From: Burkholderiaceae bacterium
GTDB lineage: Bacteria; Pseudomonadota; Gammaproteobacteria; Burkholderiales; Burkholderiaceae_C
NCBI GenBank assembly: GCA_024235915.1
Contig: JACKLO010000010.1
Location: 62,001 to 126,000, forward strand
Reading direction: 5' to 3'
DNA: 64,000 nucleotides
The notes under the pieces were generated by a model that ran no database searches, was not told the origin of the DNA, and saw only the letters and a program-made list of their open reading frames with translations. The position numbers and the translations under genes were made by a program. This document shows, in pieces, positions 1 to 9,186 of this stretch (position 1 is its first letter; each line of letters opens with the position of its first letter).

Positions 1-2870
1 TTGCTGCTGGCCGTGCCGCCTGCAGCCCCGCTGCCCGTGGTGGCTGCGCCAGAACCGCCAGCACCCCCATACGCATAGACGGCGGTACTGACCGTCGCAC
101 TGCCCGTCATCGTCGCCGACGCGGTGCCGTTGCCACCCACACCGGCAGTGCCGGGTGCACCGCTGGTCGAACCGCCCAGGCCGCCGGCCGCGGACACGTT
201 GGCGGCCAGGTGGCTGGCCGTGTTCTTGGTCCGCGACAGGCTGCTGTAGGCCGCCCCGCCATTGCCAGCCACGCCGCCGTTGCTGCTGCCGCCATACCCC
301 CCGACGGCGTACTGCGCCAGCGTCACCGACCCGTTGCCCGTGCCGTTGACCACGTTGCTCAGGACCTGGGTGGCGCCATTGCCGCCGTTGGCCGACCCGT
401 TGCCGGCGCCGCCCGAACCCCCATAGCCTTGGGCCGACACGGTCAGGCTGCCGGCATCGGCCGTGCCCACGGCACTGACGCTGGCGGTGCCGCCGAGCCC
501 CCCGCTGCGCCCGCTGCCGGTGCCGGTTCCACCAGCGCCGCCATAGGCGGTGCCCTGGACCACGCCATAGGCGCTGTTCAGCACGGAGCCGTTCACCGTC
601 GTGCTGGCGTTGCCACCCTTCTTGCCGTTGGCATTGCTGCCGGCACTGCCCCCTGTGCCACCCGTGCTGGCGGCGGCCAGGGTCAGGGAGCCCGCCTTCG
701 CATTCACGGTGGCGTCGGTGGTGGCCGTGCCGGCCACACCGGTGCCGCCGGCATCCGTGCTGCCACCGCCGGCACCGCCGCTGCTGGAGACGGCGACGTT
801 CAACGTCGACGCGTTGTTGTTGTTGCGGCTCAGTGTCGTGCTGGCGTTGCCACCGGCACCGGCCTGGCCACCATAGGAAAAGCCGCCGGCGCCGGCGTTG
901 GCGGTCTGGGTCCAGTACATCGTGCCGGTGGTGCTGCCATTGACCGAACTGCCCTGCGACACTGCAGCGCCCGCGCCCCCACTGGCGGTGTCGTACCCGG
1001 TGCCGCCGGCACCGCCGCTGGCCGTGGCCGAGACCGAGGCCTGGCCACCATTGGAGCTGCCATAGGCCGAAGCACTGGCGGTGCCGCCGGTGCCTCCCGT
1101 GCGGCCGGCGCCTTGCGCATTGCCGCCATGGCCGCCTTGGGAGGTGGCCGTGGCAGTCGCACCGCTGTTGCCGGTGGTGTTGGCCTGGGAATCAGCCGAC
1201 CCCGATGCGCCAGCCGTGCCACTGCTTGACGAAGCCCCGCCCGCGCCGCCGTTGCCACCATAGGCGTAAACCGCGCTGTAGACCGTGGCGCTGCCATTCA
1301 GCGTCCCAGCGCTGGTGGCGGTGCCGCCTGCCCCGGTGATGCCGGTGGAACCACTGGTGCTGCCGCCGTGACCGCCGTTGGCAAAGACCGACGCGGACAG
1401 CGAAGTCGCCCCGTTGATCGTGCGTGTCAGCGTGCTGCTCGCGTCGCCACCCGCGCCGGCAATGCCACCATCGCTGTTACCCCCTTGCCCACCATAGACC
1501 TGCTGCTGCAGCGTCAACGCGCCGGTGCCGCTGGCACTGACCGCATTGTTGAGCGCATTCGATGCACCGTCACCGCCGTTGGCCGAGCCGGTACCGGAAC
1601 CGCCGGTGCCCCCGGCCACAAGGGCGGTCACGTACAGGCTGCCACTGCCAGCCGTGCCGGCGGCGCTGGCCGTCGCGCTGGCCCCGTTGCCACCGCTGCG
1701 ACCGGCACCTGCCCCGGTCCCTCCATTGCCGCCGTAGGCCTGGGCCTGAACACCGCCACTGGCGCTGCCACTGATGGACCCGCTGGCCGTCGAGCTGGCC
1801 GTGGCGCCGTTCTTGCCGCTGGCACTGCCGCTGGAACCTCCGCCAGCACCGCCCGTGCTGTTCACCGACAGGTTCAGGTTGCCGGCATTGGCGTTGATGG
1901 TCGCGCTGGACGTGGCCGTACCCGCCACGCCCGTGGCGCCGCCGTCGGTGGCGCCGCCGCCGGCGCCACCGGTGCTGCCGACCGTCACGTTCAACACCGC
2001 AGCGTTGTTGTTGCTGCGGCTCAACGAGGTGCTGGCGTTGCCCCCGGTGCCCGCCTGGCCGCCATAGCTGTATCCACCAGCGCCGGCACCCGCGGTCTGC
2101 GACCAGTACATGGTGCCTGTGGTGGCCCCATTGACCGAACTGCCCTGCGAGACGGATGCGCCGGCACCACCGTTCGCGCCGGTGTAGCCCGTACCGCCAG
2201 AGCCGCCGTTGGCGGTGGCGGCCACGCTGACCGACCCGCCCGCCGAACTGCCATACGCCGAGGCGCTGGACGTGGCCCCGCCGCCGCCGGTGCGCCCCGG
2301 GCTGACCGCATAGCCACCGCTGCCACCGGCCGCATAGGCGGTCGCATTGGAGGTGTTGCCGGTGTTTGAAGTCGAGTTGGCGCTGGCCGAGGCGCTGGCG
2401 CCGCTGCCGCCACTGCTGCCGTTGCCGGCGCCGGCGCCACCATCACCGCCGGGTGACCCCGATGAGCCCCCCTGGCCACCGTACGCATAGGCGGTGGCTT
2501 GCGCGGGGTTCGCGCTGCTGGTCGTCGCCGAGGCGCTGGCGCTGCCACCGTGGGCGCCGGCGCCGCCCGTGCCGCCCTTGATGGACGCCGTGCCGCCCCC
2601 GCCAGAGCCTCCAGCACCACCGCTGCCGCCGTACGCGGTGGCAATGTTGGTGGCGCCGCTGGCCGCGTTGGCACTGGCCGACCCGCCGGCGCTGCCCGAG
2701 CCGCCGGAACTGCCCGACGTTGCGCCATTGCTGCCCGTCGTACCCGCCGTGCCGCTGACCGTGACCGAGGCCGCGTAGGCGGCACTGATGGACGCCGACA
2801 GGACCAGCGGCACCAGGATCGCACGAGGGGCGCGCGGGGCCAGACGGCGGCGGGACGGGCGGACGGTCAT
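1..2870 (-). CDS. Gly/Ala/Ser-rich exported repeat protein, 3' end beyond window
   Basis: An open frame of at least 956 codons runs leftward off the window edge; I saw no in-frame stop. It starts at ATG 2870 behind a GGAGCC ribosome site. The N-terminus (basic stretch, then a hydrophobic segment ending near SISAAYA, about residue 35) looks like a signal peptide. The rest is almost entirely Gly, Ala, Ser, Thr and Asn, with recurring YGGxGG, TATA and GGAGG blocks, few charged residues and hardly any Cys. Two long internal repeats of about 1.2 kb are clear, for example VNGxTTGTMYW near residues 242 and 639. This looks like a secreted low-complexity beta-repeat surface or matrix protein. I recognise no enzymatic domain and cannot name a family; the C-terminus, which would show an anchor or autotransporter, is not in view. 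Confidence 0.8.
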   Translation of the reverse strand, partial: MTVRPSRRRLAPRAPRAILVPLVLSASISAAYAASVTVSGTAGTTGSNGATSGSSGGSGSAGGSASANAASGATNIATAYGGSGGAGGSGGGGTASIKGGTGGAGAHGGSASASATTSSANPAQATAYAYGGQGGSSGSPGGDGGAGAGNGSSGGSGASASASANSTSNTGNTSNATAYAAGGSGGYAVSPGRTGGGGATSSASAYGSSAGGSVSVAATANGGSGGTGYTGANGGAGASVSQGSSVNGATTGTMYWSQTAGAGAGGYSYGGQAGTGGNASTSLSRSNNNAAVLNVTVGSTGGAGGGATDGGATGVAGTATSSATINANAGNLNLSVNSTGGAGGGSSGSASGKNGATASSTASGSISGSASGGVQAQAYGGNGGTGAGAGRSGGNGASATASAAGTAGSGSLYVTALVAGGTGGSGTGSANGGDGASNALNNAVSASGTGALTLQQQVYGGQGGNSDGGIAGAGGDASSTLTRTINGATSLSASVFANGGHGGSTSGSTGITGAGGTATSAGTLNGSATVYSAVYAYGGNGGAGGASSSSGTAGASGSADSQANTTGNSGATATATSQGGHGGNAQGAGRTGGTGGTASASAYGSSNGGQASVSATASGGAGGTGYDTASGGAGAAVSQGSSVNGSTTGTMYWTQTANAGAGGFSYGGQAGAGGNASTTLSRNNNNASTLNVAVSSSGGAGGGSTDAGGTGVAGTATTDATVNAKAGSLTLAAASTGGTGGSAGSNANGKKGGNASTTVNGSVLNSAYGVVQGTAYGGAGGTGTGSGRSGGLGGTASVSAVGTADAGSLTVSAQGYGGSGGAGNGSANGGNGATQVLSNVVNGTGNGSVTLAQYAVGGYGGSSNGGVAGNGGAAYSSLSRTKNTASHLAANVSAAGGLGGSTSGAPGTAGVGGNGTASATMTGSATVSTAVYAYGGAGGSGAATTGSGAAGGTASS
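79..2490 (-). repeat. Two tandem ~1.2 kb coding repeats
   Basis: The Gly-rich gene contains two successive units, about 1270-2490 and about 79-1270. Matching landmarks lie 1191 bases (397 codons) apart: the GTMYW block at 912 and 2103, and the YAYGG block near 70 and 1261. Units share order and phrasing but differ at many residues, so the duplication is old. A further YAYGG landmark near 2481 marks the start of the first unit. Confidence 0.75.
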
Positions 2871-3025
2871 TCGAGGCTCCAGACGACGGATCAAAACCCC
2901 GGAATGTATTTCGGCACAGGCGATCTCAGACCAGGGTCGCGCCCGATGAACACGGACTGGCATGCCATCACGTGCGATGGATCACGCCGGCTCCGTCGGC
3001 CAGTGTGAAGTCCAGGCCCCCAATG

Positions 3026-3050
3026 GCTGCCGCCCTGCCAGGGCGGCAGC
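3026..3050 (-). terminator. Stem-loop after phoX
   Basis: A perfect 10-bp inverted repeat (GCTGCCGCCC / GGGCGGCAGC) with a 5-base loop lies 13 bases past the phoX stop. There is no T-run on the exit side, so it may be an imperfect intrinsic terminator or only an mRNA-stabilising hairpin. Confidence 0.45.
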
Positions 3051-3062
3051 GCACCGTGTGGC

Positions 3063-4997
3063 TCAAGCCTTCAGGCTGTCGCTCTTTGGCATGCCGGTGA
3101 GGTAACCCACGGCCGCCGCGAACCGGTCGTCGTAGTTCGCACGCACCAGCGGGTCCAGCGTGGCCTGCACCTGGGCATGGATGGCCTCCCAGTCACCGGG
3201 GTGCTGGAAGTTGCTCATCACGTAGGCAAAGCCGTTGATGTCGTCCACGGCATGCAGGCCGGTGGATTCGGCGCCGGCCGGGCAGGACAGGATGCGCTCC
3301 AGCTTCTGTGTGTCCACGTTGTAGGCCCACAGGAAGTTGTTGACGTGCATGCCGCTGTCTTCGCCGATGAACAGCGTGCGCAGCGCCTCGGAGAACTTCA
3401 GGTTGTCCGGGTTGGCGATCTTGCTGGCCAGCGCGGTGTTGCCCAGGGCGTCCGGCGTGGCCAGGTCCTCGCCCGTCAGGTCGGCCATTGCGCCCATGCG
3501 CACCGGCACCCATTCGCTGTCGATGGCGGCGCCATCGGTGTCGGTCTGGCTGCCGGCCATCGGCAGTGCGTAGACCGCACCGGCGTTGATCACCTCATCC
3601 AGGCCAGCGTGGGCCTTCATCGAGCTGCGGATGGCGCTCATCGCGCTGTAGGCCACCTTGTCGGCCACGTTGACGGTTGTGCCTTCCATCTTGGTGAAGA
3701 CCATGCTGCCGCCCTTGTACGCGGCGTAACGGTGGGTCTCCAGGAAAGCGGCGGCGAGCTCGCGGCCAGGGCTGAACTTCACCCATTGATCGCGGCCGTT
3801 GAAGTTGATCCGCGTGAAGCTGGCATCGGCCGGGTCGCTGGTGGCGGTCTGCACGATGTCGGCAGCGGTCAGGTTGTCGGCCAGGGCCTTCACATAGTCG
3901 CTGCTGGCGTGGCCCAGGCGAATCCAGGCCAGGGTGCCGTCGCCACCCGCGGCGGTGCTGGTCAGCGTCCATTGGGCCACGTACAACGTGCCTTCGCTCA
4001 GGTCACGGGCGCGGTCGGCCACGAACATGAACAGGCCACCATCGGAGGCGTCGTCCCCCATCAGGACCGTGCGCTCGTCGGGCATCACCTGCACCAGTTC
4101 GTGCGAGATGCGGCCCAGGCCATAGTGCTTGACCAGGCTGCCGGTGCCGTCGGGGTTGACGGTGACCTCCGGCAGGTGGCCATAGTGGTAGGGATTGGCC
4201 ATGTCGGCGTCACCATACAGGGCCGTGCTGAAGGCACGGAACTGGCTGTTGGTGGCGATGGTGGTGGCGTCCGGTTCGTACTCCTCGCTGGACAGGTGGG
4301 TGCCCCAGGGCGAGCGGCTGGCACCGCAGGTGATCCACAGGCCATGGGCGCCGCTGGTGTCCACGTTGTGGTACTTGACGAGCGACAGCGCACCGGTGGC
4401 CGGGTCCTGGTCCAGCGTGAGCACGGCGATCGGTGACGGCAGCTGGCCGTATCGGCTGGCACCAGCCTGGTCGCGCGTGACGTACTCGAACTGCACGACG
4501 GCAAACACCGGATTGCCGCTGACGCCGGTCACGCTGGCGCCTTCGACGGTGAGCAGCGAGCTGCCGTCCGGGCAGTCGCTGAAGAACTGGCGCGCCGTGG
4601 TGCCGGTGTCGTCCATGATCGGGTTGCCGTCGATGTCGACATAGCCGCCAGCGAGCACGGTGCCACCGTTGCCGTCGGCCACCTGCGTGCCGGTCAGGAA
4701 GAAAGGCGTGTAGCCGAGCGCGTATTCGCGCGTCGTGCTGTCGCTGAGCGCCACGGTCATCGACGAGGCCACCGAGGTGGTGGCCATTGCCGCGGCATCG
4801 GCCAGTGTCGGCGCGGCCATGCCGTTGAACGTGACGCTGACCACGGTGGGCGCGGGCGTCGGCGCCACGACGCTGCCATCGTTGTCGCTGCCACCACAGC
4901 CGGTCAGCAGTGCGCCGCCACCCACGATCGGGAACAGCGGAACGCCGGAGAACAGTTTCAGGGCGTGGCGACGGGACAGCTTTTCAGGGGTTTGCAT
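3063..4997 (-). CDS. phoX: PhoX-family alkaline phosphatase, Tat-exported
   Basis: This 644-residue enzyme belongs to the PhoX family, iron/calcium-dependent periplasmic phosphomonoesterases that release phosphate from organic esters under phosphate starvation. It opens with a twin-arginine motif (SRRHALKLF) and a hydrophobic stretch ending LLTGCGG, so it may also be lipidated. The family landmark PWGTHLSSEE follows a conserved Cys near residue 224, the residue that ligates iron in characterised PhoX. Start choice: ATG 4997 gives the Tat signal at the N-terminus. The in-frame ATG at 5105 is rejected because it would place a four-unit Pho box inside the coding region. It stands alone and is probably PhoB-controlled. 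The assignment is from sequence pattern only, but several independent signs agree. Confidence 0.88.
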   Translation of the reverse strand: MQTPEKLSRRHALKLFSGVPLFPIVGGGALLTGCGGSDNDGSVVAPTPAPTVVSVTFNGMAAPTLADAAAMATTSVASSMTVALSDSTTREYALGYTPFFLTGTQVADGNGGTVLAGGYVDIDGNPIMDDTGTTARQFFSDCPDGSSLLTVEGASVTGVSGNPVFAVVQFEYVTRDQAGASRYGQLPSPIAVLTLDQDPATGALSLVKYHNVDTSGAHGLWITCGASRSPWGTHLSSEEYEPDATTIATNSQFRAFSTALYGDADMANPYHYGHLPEVTVNPDGTGSLVKHYGLGRISHELVQVMPDERTVLMGDDASDGGLFMFVADRARDLSEGTLYVAQWTLTSTAAGGDGTLAWIRLGHASSDYVKALADNLTAADIVQTATSDPADASFTRINFNGRDQWVKFSPGRELAAAFLETHRYAAYKGGSMVFTKMEGTTVNVADKVAYSAMSAIRSSMKAHAGLDEVINAGAVYALPMAGSQTDTDGAAIDSEWVPVRMGAMADLTGEDLATPDALGNTALASKIANPDNLKFSEALRTLFIGEDSGMHVNNFLWAYNVDTQKLERILSCPAGAESTGLHAVDDINGFAYVMSNFQHPGDWEAIHAQVQATLDPLVRANYDDRFAAAVGYLTGMPKSDSLKA

Positions 4998-5043
4998 GGA
5001 CAAATGGCTCGGTGATTGAACGGCGCCATGCTGCAAACGGAGG

Positions 5044-5083
5044 TCGACAGGTTCGTGACGGTCCCGTGAAGCTTTCATGACGG
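5044..5083 (-). promoter_or_regulatory. Four-unit Pho box upstream of phoX
   Basis: Read on the minus strand, four 7-base units lie exactly 11 bases apart: CCGTCAT, GCTTCAC, CCGTCAC and CTGTCGA, separated by GAAA, GGGA and GAAC. This matches the PhoB site architecture (CTGTCAT-like units with 4-base spacers), with the second unit weakest. It ends 46 bases before the phoX start, the right distance for activation. Confidence 0.75.
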
Positions 5084-5106
5084 CCACCATTACCGCGACG
5101 CCCAAT

Positions 5107-5143
5107 GAAAAGGCGCCCGCAGGCTTTCACCCCCGGGCGCCTT
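5107..5143 (-). terminator. Intrinsic terminator after thiolase
   Basis: On the minus strand AAGGCGCCCG pairs with CGGGCGCCTT (10 bp) around a 14-base loop, and the second arm runs into TTTTCA. It lies 21 bases past the thiolase stop and upstream of the phoX promoter, separating the two genes. Confidence 0.75.
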
Positions 5144-5163
5144 GCCAGGCCAGCGTCTGGCGC

Positions 5164-6348
5164 TTACAGCCGCTCGAACACCGCCGCGATGCCCTGGCCG
5201 CCGCCGATGCACATCGTCACCAGCGCATAGCGGCCGCCGGTGCGGTGCAGTTCGTAGATCGCCTTGGTGGCGATGAAGGCCCCGGACGCGCCGATCGGGT
5301 GGCCCAGCGCGATGGCGCCGCCGTTGGGGTTGGTCTTGGCCGGGTCCAGTTCCAGGCCGCGCGTCACCGCGATGGCCTGGGCGGCGAAGGCCTCGTTGCT
5401 CTCCACCACGTCGAGCTGGTCCACCGTCAGGCCGGCCTTCTTCAGCGCCAACTTGGACGCCGGGATCGGGCCTTCGCCCATGATCTCGTTGGGCACGCCG
5501 GCCACGGCGTAGCTGACCAGGCGCGCCATCGGCTTGTGGCCATGGGCCGCGGCCACCTTGGCGTCGCCGAGCACGAAGAAGGCCGCGCCGTCGTTGATGC
5601 CCGACGCGTTGCCAGCCGTCACGCTGCCGTCCTTCTTGAACGCCGGCTTCAGCTTGGCCAGGCTTTCCATCGTGGTGCCGGGCTTGCAGTGTTCGTCGGT
5701 GTCGAAGATGACCTCGCCCTTGCGCGTCTGCTTGACCACCGGGACGATCTGGCTCTTGAAGCGGCCCTCGGCGATGGCCACGCCGGCGCGGCGGTGGCTT
5801 TCCACGGCCAGCGCGTCCTGCTCCTCGCGCGTGATGCCCCACTTGACCGTCAGGTTCTCGGCCGTGATGCCCATGTGGCCGACGCCGAACGGGTCGGTCA
5901 GCGTGGCGACCATCATGTCGATGAGCTTGGTGTCGCCCATGCGGGCGCCGGTGCGCATGGCCGGGCTCAGGTAGCCGCCGCGGCTCATGACCTCGACACC
6001 ACCGCCAATGCCGTAGTCACAGTCGCCCAGCAGGATGTTCTGCGCCGTGGTGACGATGCCCTGCAGGCCGGAGCTGCACAGGCGGTTGACGGCCATGGCC
6101 ACGCTGTCCATCGGCAGCCCGGCCTGGATGCTGGCCACGCGCGCCACGTAGGCGAAGCGGCTCTCGGTGGGGATGGTGTTGCCCACCGTCACATAGTTGA
6201 TGGCCTTGGGGTCGACGCCGCTGCGCTCGACCGCCGCCTTCATCACCTGGCCGGCCAGTTCCGCCGGCTCGATGTCCGCCAGGCTGCCGCCAAAGGTTCC
6301 GACCGCCGAGCGTGCCACGCCCAGCACCACCACATCACGTTGGCTCAT
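5164..6348 (-). CDS. Acetyl-CoA acetyltransferase (thiolase)
   Basis: A full-length 394-residue thiolase that condenses two acetyl-CoA to acetoacetyl-CoA, or cleaves 3-ketoacyl-CoA. The nucleophile Cys91 sits in NRLCSSGLQ, His350 in GGAIALGHPIG and the second catalytic Cys380 in MCIGGGQG, all in the expected places. Start ATG 6348 follows AAGGAGACAGGC. It is a single gene with its own terminator; no phaB or phaC neighbour is present, so polyhydroxyalkanoate synthesis is only one option beside fatty-acid or amino-acid degradation. I therefore do not choose between phaA, atoB and bktB. Confidence 0.9.
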   Translation of the reverse strand: MSQRDVVVLGVARSAVGTFGGSLADIEPAELAGQVMKAAVERSGVDPKAINYVTVGNTIPTESRFAYVARVASIQAGLPMDSVAMAVNRLCSSGLQGIVTTAQNILLGDCDYGIGGGVEVMSRGGYLSPAMRTGARMGDTKLIDMMVATLTDPFGVGHMGITAENLTVKWGITREEQDALAVESHRRAGVAIAEGRFKSQIVPVVKQTRKGEVIFDTDEHCKPGTTMESLAKLKPAFKKDGSVTAGNASGINDGAAFFVLGDAKVAAAHGHKPMARLVSYAVAGVPNEIMGEGPIPASKLALKKAGLTVDQLDVVESNEAFAAQAIAVTRGLELDPAKTNPNGGAIALGHPIGASGAFIATKAIYELHRTGGRYALVTMCIGGGQGIAAVFERL

Positions 6349-6457
6349 GCCTGTCTCCTTCCAGGGATCGTTGCGGGGAAACCCCGAGATTAGCGCGTCT
6401 GCCCTGTCGTGCGGCTGACGCCGTTGCGGGCCGGTCGGTTGCCGCTGTGCGCGACGG

Positions 6458-7345
6458 TCATTCGATGGGCGCGGCGCGGCCTGCCGAACGCAGGCGCTCG
6501 AAGGTTTCGCCGCCCGGGTAGACGGCCGGCGTGCGCTGGCCGCGGGCCAGGTCGGCGGCCCAGCTGGCGCTGAGTTCGCGCAGCACACGCACGTTGGCCG
6601 CGCGCGGCGGCCCCTGGCGGCAGGCCACCCAGCCCAGCACGTCGCTGTCGGCGCCTTCGGCATCCACGTGGGTGGACGACTGCAGCAGCTGTGCGCCGAC
6701 GAAGCCGTCGCCGCCTGCGGCCACGTCGTCGGCCGCCGCTGCCCTCAGGCCCGGATAGGCGTTGTGCTGGGCATTGCAGCTGCTGGCATTTGCCGTGACC
6801 GCCAGCACCGGCCGCTGGCCGGCGCCGGCCAGGCCCCGGATCTCGTCGGCGAACCGTGCGCCGGCCGCCACCGGGTCGAACAGCACGGCGCCCGCCAGGC
6901 GATCGGGCACCCGCTGCGCCAGCTGCCACCCCAGGCGCACGGCGAAGGCGCCGCCGGCGCTGTGGCCGCCGACCACCGTGCGCGCCGGCACCGGCTGCCC
7001 GTCCGGGGTCGTCAGCTCACCGGACACCAGCAGGTCGGCCACCGCGTCGGCCAGGTCCGGGTTGCCGGCCACCATCGAAGCGTCGATGCACAGCGTCATC
7101 AGGCCGGCCTGCACCCAGGTGGCCAAGGTCTCACCCAGGTTGTCGCAGCGGCGCGTGAAGCCATGTTCGACGACGGCCAACGCCAGCGGTTCACCCGTCG
7201 GCAGACCCCAATGGACGTCGTAGACCGTGCCGCCGATGAGCAGGCTGCCGGGCACCTGGGGCGCCAGCGGTGGCTGATCGAACGCGGCGGTCGACACGGC
7301 CGTGACGGCCAGCGTCATCGCGGCAAGAGCGGCATGGGGTTTCAC
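6458..7345 (-). CDS. Exported alpha/beta hydrolase
   Basis: A 295-residue serine hydrolase with a short signal peptide (cleavage after about AVSTAA). The oxyanion HG is at 61-62, and the nucleophile elbow GGHSAGG places Ser129 as the catalytic residue; the acid and His are probably Asp158 (LFDP) and a His in the last third, around SSTHVD. Four to five Cys suggest disulfides, in keeping with a periplasmic site. The start is GTG 7345 behind GAGGCC. The substrate cannot be read from sequence: the fold resembles dienelactone-hydrolase and PET-hydrolase-like esterases, but the fingerprint is not decisive. It lies between the thiolase and the ExeA-like gene on the same strand without tight coupling. 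Confidence 0.75.
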   Translation of the reverse strand: MKPHAALAAMTLAVTAVSTAAFDQPPLAPQVPGSLLIGGTVYDVHWGLPTGEPLALAVVEHGFTRRCDNLGETLATWVQAGLMTLCIDASMVAGNPDLADAVADLLVSGELTTPDGQPVPARTVVGGHSAGGAFAVRLGWQLAQRVPDRLAGAVLFDPVAAGARFADEIRGLAGAGQRPVLAVTANASSCNAQHNAYPGLRAAAADDVAAGGDGFVGAQLLQSSTHVDAEGADSDVLGWVACRQGPPRAANVRVLRELSASWAADLARGQRTPAVYPGGETFERLRSAGRAAPIE

Positions 7346-7393
7346 GATCGCGGGCCTCGGTCTGTCAACACGCCGACATCTTGGCGGCTTCGT

Positions 7394-9091
7394 TCACGGC
7401 ACAGCGGCCAGTCGAGGTTCATCCACACCCGTGGCACGGTTGAGTTGCATCAGCGTCATCGCGCCGGCCAGGCCATCGGCCGGCAGACCCTGGGCACGCT
7501 GGAAGGCGGCCACGCGTTCGGCCAGGCTGCCACCCGCACCCCCGTCCAACCGCGTCAGCCGCTGCGTCAGCCAGTCGGCCAGGGCTGGCTCGGCCGCGGT
7601 GACCAGCTGCCCGTCGCGGTAGCCGGGCGGCGCCCGCCACAGGGTGGCGAAGTCACCCTGCCAGTGGCGCGCCAGGTCGACCATCGGCGCCGTCACTTCG
7701 CCGTCCACCGTCAGCAGGCGTGCCAGCCCCGCCTGCTCACCCAGCAGCACCACGGTCGTGGCACGCCCGGCCGCGTCGGTCAGTGGCAGGATGGCTGGCC
7801 GGTCGAGGGTGCGAATGACGGCCAGCCCGCCGGAAGCGCGCTGACAGCGCACGCCGTGTTGGGCCACCGCGGTGCAGGGATCGCCCGCCAGCGGCCCCAG
7901 GCCCCATCGGGCGGCCATGGCCCGCCAGGTGGCCTCGTCGTTCCATGGCCGGGCAAACAGCGCCGGCAGGTCCACCCTGGGTGGGGTCGCCGTGGCCGCC
8001 ACCATGGCGCTGGGGCCCGACGCCGCCGCAGTTGCATTCGCCACGGGTGCCGCTGGAGGCAAGGTTGGGGTCGCCGTCACCGCCGAGGCTGGCGCAGGCG
8101 GCGGCCCGACCAACAGGGCGCGCACCCAGGGCGCGGCGATCACGCCCACCACGCCGGCCGCGAGCAGCCACGGCCAAAGTCTGGGGCCGGAAGGTGCCTC
8201 GGCGGCCGGTGTCGATGGCAGTGGCGGCACCGGTGGCCCGGCCGGCGCGGGGCCTGCCGGCGCCGTCGGGGACGCCGCCCGCATGAACACCTGCGATGCC
8301 ACGCCAGCGACGCGGGCGGCACCGATGCGCGGCTGGCGTACCTCGTAGGCCGCGAGCATGGCGCGGTCGCACAGCACGTTGATCCGCCGCGGGATCCCAC
8401 GGCACATGGTGTGCACCAGGGCCAGCGCCTCGTCGTCGAACGGCAGCGCGCCCCCCGCGCCGGCCACGGCCAGCCGGTGGGCGATGTAGCGCCGTGTCTC
8501 CGCCTCCGGCAGCGCACCCAGGTGGTAACGGGCCACGATGCGCTGCGCCAGCGGCTCCATCTCCGGCCGCGCCAGCATGTCGTTGAGCTCGGGCTGGCCG
8601 ATCAGCAGCACCTGCACCAGCTTGCGGTCGCTGGTCACCAGGTTGGTCAGCAGGCGCAGCTGTTCCAGCACGTCGTCGGACAGCGCCTGCGCCTCGTCCA
8701 CGGCGATCAGCGTGCGCCGGCCCTGGGCGTGACTGAGCAGCAGGTGGCCGTGCAAGGCATCGATGGGGTCGAACGCGGCCTCGGTGCCGGCCTCGGGCCG
8801 CGGCACGCCGAGGTCCTCGCAGACGCGGGCGAGCAGGGCATCCACCTTCAGCCGCGGGTTGACCACGGTGGCGATGTCGACGTCCGGCGGCAGCTGTTCC
8901 AGGAAGGCCCGCCAGACGGTGGTCTTTCCGGCGCCGATCTCGCCGGTCAGCAGCACGAAGCCGCCACCGCCACGCAGGCCGATGTCCAGGTGCTTCAAGG
9001 CCTCGCGGTGGGCATCGCTGAGGTACATGAAGCGCGGGTCGGGCGCCACCGAGAAGGGCTCGTCGTGGAGACCGAAGAACGACGCGTACAT
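7394..9091 (-). CDS. ExeA/GspA-like AAA ATPase with peptidoglycan-binding domain
   Basis: This 565-residue inner-membrane ATPase follows the ExeA plan. The N-terminal signature MYxxFFGLxxEPFSxAPDP is present, with Walker A GEIGAGKTT (50-58), Walker B LIAVDEAQ (128-135) and an AAA lid to about residue 270. A Pro/Ala linker leads to a transmembrane helix (about 305-325), and the periplasmic tail ends in a PG_binding_1-like segment (about 510-555, VAAFQRAQGLPADGLAG). ExeA with ExeB remodels peptidoglycan to place the type II secretion secretin. No exeB/gspB follows here, so the partner must be elsewhere, or the protein serves another envelope system. Confidence 0.82.
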   Translation of the reverse strand: MYASFFGLHDEPFSVAPDPRFMYLSDAHREALKHLDIGLRGGGGFVLLTGEIGAGKTTVWRAFLEQLPPDVDIATVVNPRLKVDALLARVCEDLGVPRPEAGTEAAFDPIDALHGHLLLSHAQGRRTLIAVDEAQALSDDVLEQLRLLTNLVTSDRKLVQVLLIGQPELNDMLARPEMEPLAQRIVARYHLGALPEAETRRYIAHRLAVAGAGGALPFDDEALALVHTMCRGIPRRINVLCDRAMLAAYEVRQPRIGAARVAGVASQVFMRAASPTAPAGPAPAGPPVPPLPSTPAAEAPSGPRLWPWLLAAGVVGVIAAPWVRALLVGPPPAPASAVTATPTLPPAAPVANATAAASGPSAMVAATATPPRVDLPALFARPWNDEATWRAMAARWGLGPLAGDPCTAVAQHGVRCQRASGGLAVIRTLDRPAILPLTDAAGRATTVVLLGEQAGLARLLTVDGEVTAPMVDLARHWQGDFATLWRAPPGYRDGQLVTAAEPALADWLTQRLTRLDGGAGGSLAERVAAFQRAQGLPADGLAGAMTLMQLNRATGVDEPRLAAVP

Positions 9092-9186
9092 GGGCGCGCA
9101 GCATAGCCGCGGCCAGCGTCGGCGCGCGCGGGGGCGTCGGCCTGGGCCGCCCGGCAGCGCCGGGCCATTGCGGTTAGGCTCGCACC

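Noticed and set aside
210..2369. Plus-strand open frames opposite the Gly-rich gene
   Set aside because: Shadow frames: the minus-strand frame has a signal peptide, ribosome site and coherent repeats.
3063..5105. Longer PhoX start at 5105
   Set aside because: It would bury the Pho box in the coding sequence and displace the Tat signal from the N-terminus.
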